Source: Taxillus chinensis
Taxonomy: Eukaryota > Streptophyta > Magnoliopsida > Santalales > Loranthaceae
DNA: 64,000 nucleotides
Direction of reading: 5' to 3'
NCBI GenBank assembly: GCA_023512835.1
Contig: CM042089.1
Location: 55,485,427 to 55,549,426 of the forward strand
Positions 57,085-64,000 of the stretch are shown one piece after another (the stretch's first letter is position 1; every line of letters begins with the position of its first letter). The notes under the pieces were generated by a model. That model searched no databases. It was not told the origin of the DNA and saw only the letters and a program-made list of their open reading frames with translations. The translations under genes and the position numbers were made by a program.

Positions 57085-60000
57085 AAAAAATCAAATGGAG
57101 TGGTGCTGCCACCAAAATTCAAAATGCCGGAGTTTGAAAAGTTCAACGGGACCTGGTGTCCAAAGACACATTTGGCCATGTACTGTCAAAAGATGACTGC
57201 TTATGCTGGTGAAGACAAGCTCCTCATGCATTGTTTCCAGGAAAGCCTAACCGGGGCATCCCTTCGCTGGTACTTTCAACTAAATGGAAACCGCATCAAG
57301 ACATGGAAGGAATTGGCTACCTCTTTCTTGGCATAATACAAACATGTCACCGAGCTAGCGCTGGATCGACTACCCCTGCAGTCCATGGAAAAGGGATCCG
57401 AGGAGAATTTCAAAGATTATGCACGAAGATGGAGAGAGGCATTGTGGAGGTCCAACCTCCTCTTACCGAAAGAGAACTCACCACTCTTTTTATCAACACA
57501 CTAAAAGGCATATACTACGAGAAGTTGATAGGTAACGTCTCCAACAGCTTTGCAGATTTGGTTGCATCCGGTGAACGTGTAGAAAGTGGAATTAAAGGAG
57601 GAAAGCTAAAGGGTGATGCGGCTGAGGCATCAAAATGGTTTTAACCACCAGCAAAGAAGAAGGAAAATGAGAGCAACCTGGTATACCAAGCGCACCAGTC
57701 AATACAACTGACATTCTACCAAGCACCGGGGTACTATAGGGGATCACCGATAGCTTCTTATGCTGCGCCTACACCACCTCCCCAATTCATGCCATACTTG
57801 CCACAGGGAGGGGTTCCATTTCCATATCCAATGACACCTAATCCGTTTCAACCAAGAGCACCTTACGCAGAGCAACCAAGGCCAGCAACTCAGGAAGGAC
57901 CAAGAGCCTCATTCCAAGGACAGGGGCAACCGAGGGCCCAGACCCAGCAAGCAGGAGCGAATCAGGCTTCCCGTCGACCACGACAAGAGTTTGATCCAAT
58001 TGCAATGACTTATGCGAAATTATACCCCAAACTCTTAGAGGCAAGGATGGTAACCCCTATACCCTTGGGAGAAATAAAGACTCCTCCCTCGGTTTGGTAC
58101 AAGCCGGATGCCAGGTGTGAATATCACGCAGGTGGAGCTGGACATGATATCGAGAATTGTATAACATTCAAAAGGAAGGTTCAGGCGTTGAAGGATGCAA
58201 AGTGGCTGGATTTTTCCGCACTAATTGGGACACCAAATGTGAACAGTAATCCGCTTCCAGAACATTCCCATGATGTGACCAGTATCACAATAGAAGGACG
58301 GCTAGAGAAGGTTTCACAAATACGAATGGAGAAAAGCTATTTGTTTAACCTACCGCAGGAATATGGATATATACTTGCTCCCGACGCATTGAAGACAGAG
58401 AACGGGACAGAGTTGGAGAAACAATGCCTTTATCACAAAATGTCACGGGGGCATGACATCGAACACTGTAGCGAGTTTGCTAGCCTGGTACAAAAGCTCA
58501 TGGACCAAAGGATGATCGAATTCTCAGGAGGAGGAACGGACAACCAAAGCCACATGATCCAAGGAGATGATTCGCACAAATCGCCATGGGTGCCAACACC
58601 CATTGTCTTAAACGTTAAGGCTTCGGAGATCCCGCTATTGCCACATGGAATCAAGCCTCTCACTATCCATGCCTCAAGTCTCGTGCTAGACAAGGGGGAG
58701 AGAACCGAAATCCCACAACTATCGCATGGAATTGCACCTCTCACCATAGGTGTTCCTGCTCCTTTCCCCTATAAGACTGATAAGGCAGTCCCATGGAACT
58801 ACAGTTGCGAAATAGTTCAGGGAACCGCAGCAGCAGAGAAGATAACCAGGAGTGGTAAGGCTTATTCCCCTGATATGGCAGACAAAGCAAGGAAGGAGAA
58901 CACTATGGAATTAGAAAATGAGCCAACGCTGGAGGCAACAAAGAAAGAAGCACCAGTCACTGAAAAAGAGACATTAGAATTCCTGAAGCTCATGAAGCAG
59001 AGTGAGTATAGTATTGTGGATCAGCTAAGTCAACAACCGGCTTGTATCTCATTGCTCTCATTAATGATGGATTCCCAACCTCACCGTGAAGCACTATTGA
59101 AAGTCCTGAGCCAAGCCTACGTTCCTCCAACCATCTCAATCACGAATGTGGATGGACTCACTAGTAACCTCATCATGAATAATGTCATTAGCTTTGGAGA
59201 TGACGAGCTACCTCAAGAAGGAAAGGGGCACATAAAAGCTTTGCACATCACGGTCAAATGCAAGGAGCACACCATAGCCCGTGTACTCATTGACAATGGC
59301 TCTGCCTTGAACATTATGCCCTTGCATATACTGCAGCAACTTCCAGTCGACGCATCCTATATGCGTCCCTGTACGATGAAGGTACAGGCATTCGATGGAG
59401 GAAAGCGTGACGTGGTGGGGACTCTGGATATTCCACTTATGATTGGGCCAACTACTTTTACGGTGGAATTTCAGGTGATGGACATCACGCCATATTAGAG
59501 CTGTTTGTTGGGAAGACCCTGGATCCACATGGCAGGGGCAGTGCCGTCAAGCCTCCACCAAAAGATGAAATTTGTGATGGGAGACCAGCTCATTTGCATC
59601 TCTGGAGAGACAAGTTTCCTCGTCACCAAACCGGCGTCAGTACCTTATATTGAAAATAATGATGATGTACCGGAATGTTCCTATCGATCCTTTGAGGTCG
59701 TGAACATCACTTCTATACCAAGCTATCACCTCTCAAAGGTGTCAAAGATGGTTGTAACCACCATGATCAAGCAAGGGTACAAGCTAGGGCAAGGATTAGG
59801 TTCAAAGGCTCAAGGAATCCAGAAACGCACGACCATCCGAGAAAATACTGAGAAATTTGGGCTGGGCTACATGCCTACTAGAGCTGACATACAGAGGGTA
59901 GCTATCAAAAAGAAAGAAAGCAGGATGGCAAGGCTGCAAAAAAGGGCAATTCAAGAAGAAAAGAGAAGCTTTCCCCCCTTGAATGTTACATTCCGGAGTG

Positions 60001-60158
60001 GAGGATTCATCCATAAAAGCCAACTTGAGCCCGTGCTTGAGTTTGTAGCCGTATTGGATGCAGACGAGAAGGTGCTGAGCGAGATGACTCTGGTGGTGCG
60101 AGAGGATCCTAACCATCCATTAAACAATTGGACCAGCCTGGACCTCCCCATAATGTAA
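57085..60158 (+). pseudogene. Ogre gag-protease with G-patch domain
   Basis: Gag begins LPPKFKMPEFEKFNG and MYCQKMTAYAGEDKLLMHCF. TAA at 57334 interrupts it, and a frameshift follows near 57410-57440. Gag continues with VQPPLTERELTTLFINTLKG, TAA near 57643 and a Pro/Gln-rich linker. The frame 57789-59498 carries two CEYH/CLYH zinc-knuckle-like repeats (about 58117 and 58430) and the protease (RVLIDNGSALNIMP, about 59280). A single TAG at 59496-59498 breaks it just before SCLLGRPWIH. The same frame then runs to 60158 with a G-patch (IKQGYKLGQGLGSKAQGI, about 59770). Apart from that stop, 57789-60158 is a clean 790-codon frame. Confidence 0.85.
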
Positions 60159-60317
60159 TGCTTACGGGGTCACTGGATTTAATGTATTCTATTTTAATGT
60201 CTTTTGAAGCGGTTAACATTTGTTTTTATCAAAAGCTTCTCAATAAAATGCACTTTTCTTCAAATCTTTCACGATGCATTCCATTCATAACATATGCATA
60301 TCATATTTGGTTACCAA
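60159..60317 (+). other. Ogre post-protease non-coding spacer
   Basis: 159 bp after the PR frame. In Ogre elements a spacer or intron separates PR from RT, and this may be the start of it. It ends at the TG of the next LTR. Confidence 0.5.
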
Positions 60318-60591
60318 TGTAAGGACCCGTACCTTGAGTTAGTCACAGTTTTACCTTCTGAGTAGAGTTTTTCTAGATTTTGACCTAGTGAATGGACTCC
60401 AATGAATTCACGTGCAAAAGGAAAGATGGTTAGAATGATGTCCTCTATCTACCACAGAAGTTTCAGGCCAAACGGACGTGTATGTGAGGTGCACGTGAAA
60501 TGGGTCCAATTCACGTGCAAGTGTGGTTGTCTTCTACATGATGCAAGGAGGCTAGGGGTGAAGTTTGAGCGCATTTGGAGTGCATTTGGAG

Positions 60592-60621
60592 TTGCACGTG
60601 AATTGGGGAATTCACGTGCAA
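60592..60621. promoter_or_regulatory. Perfect 13-bp-arm G-box palindrome with GGGG loop
   Basis: TTGCACGTGAATT, GGGG, AATTCACGTGCAA. Each arm holds a CACGTG G-box. The LARD LTRs have GCACGCCAATT and AATTGGCGTGC here, i.e. both arms changed together. Confidence 0.88.
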
Positions 60622-60747
60622 ATTGGCGCGGCATGTTTTTGCATGGTTACCTTGGTTTTGTCATTCTAATCATCTTTTCTCAAAGGACCATGTTGGAATT
60701 GTGAATATTTTGGTGTGTATGGATGTGAAAAGGTCATAGCTGGTTCC

Positions 60748-60826
60748 ATCAAAACTACGTCGTTTTGATGCTGGGATTCACTTAATCAAAACTACGTCGT
60801 TTTGATGTTGTGTTGTCTATATAAGG
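60748..60826 (+). promoter_or_regulatory. Tekay-like LTR promoter with twin ACGT palindromes
   Basis: Two ATCAAAAC...GTTTTGAT near-palindromes around ACGT, then CTATATAAGG. This is the same unit as in both LARD LTR pairs, the second copy ending 12 bp before the TATA. Confidence 0.65.
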
Positions 60827-61410
60827 AGGAGAAGCCCCTCTGTTTTAGGGTTAGAGTTTGTTGCTCCACCACCGTCCAGAGAGAGAGAGAGAGAGAGAGA
60901 GGGAAGGAGAGCTCCTGGCTTGCCGGGCGTCTTGCGTGGGTGGTCGGTGCTTCGTGGGTGGACGGCGTTCGACGTGGGATCGGGACATTCTTTGTGTTGT
61001 TGCGTTTTACTTGAGGTAGGGGTTCTGTTCTTCCTAAATCCTCCTCTGTCCTAGGGTTCTAGGGCAGATTATGGGTTATATCTTATATATATATATATAT
61101 GTAATCCATATAGGTGTGATCTCCTATATGGATGTTGGCCTTCAAATGGCATTTTGGTGTGATTCTGTGGATTACATGCTATATGTTTGATGAAAAGCTT
61201 GTGTGAATATAGCTGTGTGTACATGTCCATTACGTGTTTGGTAATATGCCTGTGTGGCTTGGACTTGTGATTTAGTGTATGTATGTATCTGGGTGTTTGC
61301 TCTATTGCCTGAATGGCTGGGATTGTGCACTTGTGAACGGGTGCACACCAAGTGTTTGGTTTTATGCTTGGGTGACTGTGGTGTGTGTTGTGTGCATGAT
61401 CGTGCTATCT

Positions 61411-61590
61411 GGCCCGAAGAGGCGGTTAAACTACTTTGCCTGAGAGACGGTTAAACCAGGGCCTGAAGAGGCGGTTAAACTACTTTGCCTGAGAGGCGGT
61501 TAAACCAAGGGCCTGAAGAGGCGGTTAAACTACTTTGCCTGAGAGGCGGTTAAATCAGTGGCCTGAAGAGGCGGTTAAACTACTTGCTTG
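61411..61590 (+). repeat. ~48-bp minisatellite of the Tekay-like LTR
   Basis: A dimeric unit, GGCCTGAAGAGGCGGTTAAA + CTACTTTGCCTGAGAGGCGGTTAAACCA, about 3.5 times. The half-unit matches the complement of the 26-bp LARD2 unit, whereas LARD1 has an unrelated array at this place. Confidence 0.85.
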
Positions 61591-62077
61591 AGATGTGTTT
61601 TGTTAGCCTGTGTGGCAGTAGAAGATTGTAATTGTTGATGTGGTTGTTATTATGTCTGTTGAAATTATTGTAACATGACACTGCACTGGTACACATGGCA
61701 TGTAGATGCTAGGAGCATGGGATGGGTTGGGGAGACATGATCCCTACTGAGCTGTGGCTCACCCCTCCTACTGTGTTTGTTTTCCAGGGACTTACAGGCG
61801 TTAGGTGGATACACCAAGGTGGAAGACCATAATTATTTTTACTCTCTTCCATTTATGTTTTGTTTTTTTATGGGAATTGATGTAACCCCGGTGGGGAAAG
61901 GATTTTGTTGTAATAAACTGGTTTGGATTGCTTTTAATGAACATTACTTTCTTGAATGTTGTGGATGTTTAAAATGTGATATTCTTGGTTTGCATCCTAA
62001 CCCCTTTGCCCTCCGTGTGGGTAAAAGGGGAGTCACGTACCGGTTTCCTCGGGTTGGAAATCCGGGGCATGATAATA

Positions 62078-62089
62078 TGGTATCAGAGC
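62078..62089 (+). other. Primer-binding site of the Tekay-like element
   Basis: TGGTATCAGAGC, the full initiator-Met tRNA type site. The LARDs lack the A after TGGTATC. Confidence 0.88.
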
Positions 62090-62485
62090 ATGGTCTAGTT
62101 GGCCTAGGGTAGTGGGCGGACCTAGTTATCCTAAGTCCTTTGGAGGAGCCTGGAGGGACATGCCTGATCAACATGGTCCTCTTTGAGCCTCCAAGGTGTA
62201 CTTAGGGTAGTCCGGTCTTGTGGTAGGATTTGCATGCATTGGCATTAGGGCACTAGTTGCATTGTCTTGTGAATGTATGATAAACTGTGGATAAAATCAT
62301 ATGATTAAGTGAAATGTGCAACTCGATTTGTTTGGCAATGTGTACTCGAATGTGCGCAGTGTGATTGATGCAATGTATGTGTGTAATGTCATGTGATAGT
62401 GGAATTGATCATTGGGATAGAGGTAGTGATGCGATAGATTATAAAATTGTTTTGACGTTGTGCTTCTTACTTCGTGTAGTAAGAA

Positions 62486-63690
62486 TGCCGCCGAGGAGAG
62501 TGACACGTGCGTCCGGGCAATGGGTGATGAGTCATCTGCCCATGAGGGTCCGGGTGCGGGACCGTCCGTTGGAGGGCATGCGTTGTTCCGGCACGGCTAC
62601 AAGAAGGCATCCAGCCTGGAGGTACGAGAGCTACGGGAGGGACTCCGGCAGGACGTTCGGGAGGAGGTGCGCCGTGAGATGGCAAAGACGGCACAGTGGT
62701 GCCACCACCACCACCACCGCAGGGAGAGCTGCCTCGTGAGCGTGAGAGTTCGCCGGGTGGTGTACCAACTCGTGCAGAGGATGATGTGGTGACACGGTTC
62801 CGAAAGGAACAACCTCCGCGATTTAAGGGGGAAGGAGATCCCGTGGTAGGCGAGCGAGTGGTTGAGGCGGATCGAGCATGTGTTCTCCTTTCTCCTGCCC
62901 TGGGAAGAGGACAAGGTGCGACCGGCAATTTGGCACTGGAGGGGGATGCTTTGGAGTGGTGGACGAGTGTCGCAGGGAGCCGTGCGGTGCAACTCATGCT
63001 TTGGGAGGAGTTCTTGCAACTCTTCCATGATGACTTCCCGGAATCGGTGAGATGGCGAGAAGAGGGAAGAATTCGGCGTTTGAAGCAGGGGATCCAAGAC
63101 GGTACCTGAGTATGAGCGGGAGTTCCTGGAGCTTGAGTAAGTTTGCTCCTGAGACTGTGGCAAGGGAGGACCTGAAGGGCCACAAGTTCACTTTGGGCCT
63201 TAGGTCAGCCCTTAGGCAGAGGGTGGCAATTCTACGCTTGAGGACCTATACTGAGGCTGTGGAGACGGCCCGTGTAGCCGAGAGAGAGCTGGATGATGGG
63301 AGGCAGGCCCATCAGGGTCGCCAGTTGCAGAGTGGGCCTGATCGAGATACAGGGTCCAAGAGGCTCAAGACAGAGGAGAGGGATAGCGATTCTTTTCGCA
63401 GTCGGGGTCGGACATCCGTGAACCCCGGGAGGTTCACCTTTGGCGGCGGAAGACAGGGTGGTCCATCTGGGAGTCTACCTAGCATTGTCCACCCTTGTGG
63501 AGAGCAGGGTCACTTCAAAGGGGAGTGCCCCAAGAAGGACTGGAGATGCAACAACTGTGGATGAGAGGGCCATTTGCGCTGGGTTTGCAGGAGTGGCAAC
63601 AGGGGAGCGGGGGGCATGGCATCCAGCGTGAGGAGTGATGCTAGCTTCCGTGCACCAGCTGAGAGACCAGCTCGTCAGTGGCAGGCCAGC
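62486..63690 (+). pseudogene. Tekay/Del gag with two zinc knuckles, frameshifted
   Basis: It starts ATG at 62486 (MPPRRVTRASGQ) and shifts frame near 62520. The conserved core follows in alternating frames: PPRFKGEGDPVV, RIEHVFSFLLPWEEDKVRPAIW, LEGDALEWWTSVAGSRAV, FPESVRWREE, then SKFAPETVAREDLKG, FTLGLRSALRQRVAIL and ARVAERELDDGRQA. Zinc knuckles at about 63490-63590: HPCGEQGHFKGEC, which has lost its first Cys, and RCNNCG-stop-EGHLRWVC, where TGA at 63562 replaces a Gly codon. At least four frameshifts mean this copy makes no intact Gag. Confidence 0.85.
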
Positions 63691-63893
63691 TAGGCAGGAT
63701 CCAGTTAGACCCGACCCCAGGGGAGGCCGGAGCGGCAAAGAGACCGAGGCCGGAGGCAACCTTAGCGGGAAGCGTCCAGGTGAGTGAGCCGACCGGTGGC
63801 ACGGGCCAAGGAAAGGTGTTTGCGCCGGAGGCGACGTACCAGGAGGAGGTCGAGCTACCACCCCCACCAGCGAGGGTGGAGCAGGACCATCGG

Positions 63894-64000
63894 TGGTTAG
63901 AGGTACCCTCTTGATTTCCCGTACGTTAGCTTCTGTTCTTTTTGATACGGGTGCATCGTGTTCCTTCGCTGCCAAGCTTCTTATTGATGGCTTGGGGTTA
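63894..64000 (+). pseudogene. Tekay/Del protease, N-terminal part
   Basis: The frame has LLISRTLASVLFDTGASCSFAA, with the DTGAS aspartic protease active site, and runs off the window at 64000. The region 63690-63890 linking gag and PR is not open in one frame. Confidence 0.8.

Larger units (their letters stand above)
53385..60317 (+). mobile_element. Ogre/Tat-type Ty3/Gypsy element, 5' part
   Basis: LTR end, primer site, ORF1, gag-PR and G-patch region are all in plus orientation and in Ogre order. It is interrupted at 60318 by a Tekay-like element, so RT, RNase H, IN and the 3' LTR would lie beyond the window if they survive. Only a few lesions are seen in gag-PR. The LTR left edge is not resolved. 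Confidence 0.8.
60318..62074 (+). repeat. 5' LTR of the Tekay-like element
   Basis: It starts TGTAAGGACCC. The end GGGGCATGATA corresponds to GGGCGTGACA in the LARDs, so the terminal CA is mutated to TA. It contains a G-box palindrome (60592-60621), twin ACGT palindromes (60748-60769, 60785-60806), TATA (60818-60826), GA tract, (TA)n and a minisatellite. Confidence 0.85.
60318..64000 (+). mobile_element. Tekay/Del-type chromovirus-like element, 5' part
   Basis: LTR, primer site, gag with zinc knuckles and the start of PR are present; it continues past the window. It is inserted in the Ogre-like element. LTR sequence and layout match LARD1 and LARD2, but here a recognisable gag-PR follows. 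The five bases before it are ACCAA; the matching TSD should lie beyond 64000. Confidence 0.88.

Noticed and set aside
62467..63183. 238-codon and 188-codon minus-strand frames
   Set aside because: They are antisense shadows of the GC-rich Tekay gag, which is supported by conserved motifs on the plus strand.

Overview
This is flowering-plant nuclear DNA, probably eudicot. It is almost entirely nested LTR retrotransposons, with one small two-exon host gene at about 41.8-42.9 kb. Both Ty3/Gypsy (Athila, Tekay/Del and Ogre/Tat types) and Ty1/Copia families are present. The host gene has a canonical GT-AG intron and the intergenic DNA is AT-rich. There are no bacterial operons, CRISPR arrays or tRNA/rRNA genes. 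All names rest on motifs read by eye; no database search was possible.

Layout. (1) 1-6027: a plus-strand Athila-like copy ('P') with gag, protease (PR), reverse transcriptase (RT), RNase H and integrase (IN), broken by stops, frameshifts and a PR-RT deletion. A duplicated 784-bp 3' spacer follows. (2) 6610-39633: a minus-strand Athila-like element ('M'), about 11.5 kb once its guests are subtracted. Its 3' LTR (6610-11246) holds a 3.3-kb solo LTR (7279-10566, target-site duplication (TSD) ATAAT). Its third ORF is split by a TRIM (12004-21734), and the TRIM's own 3' LTR is split by an 8.5-kb non-autonomous element, LARD2 (13198-21702, TSD TTGAG). Its pol is split by a sister element, LARD1 (26843-35342, TSD ACAGG). 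The 5' LTR of M is 38131-39633, and scrambled Athila debris continues to 40692. (3) 40693-45490: host island with the RRM-fold-like gene and a MITE-like element. (4) 45491-51638: a decayed Copia element cut off inside RT. (5) 51639-about 53384: part of a Tekay-like LTR. (6) About 53385-60317: 5' part of an Ogre/Tat-like element (LTR, ORF1, gag, PR and G-patch). It is interrupted by (7) 60318-64000: a Tekay-like element whose LTR is related to those of the LARDs. This is the best candidate for their autonomous relative, and it runs off the window.

Main discovery candidate. The env-position ORF of element M ends in a Ulp1/C48-type cysteine protease domain with His, Asp, Gln and Cys all in place. 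The domain is visible only after the TRIM and LARD2 insertions are mentally removed. Second, LTRs of unrelated Gypsy lineages share a promoter layout: G-box hairpin, then ACGT-core palindrome, then TATA. Within the Tekay/LARD family one hairpin has changed in both arms while remaining perfectly paired.
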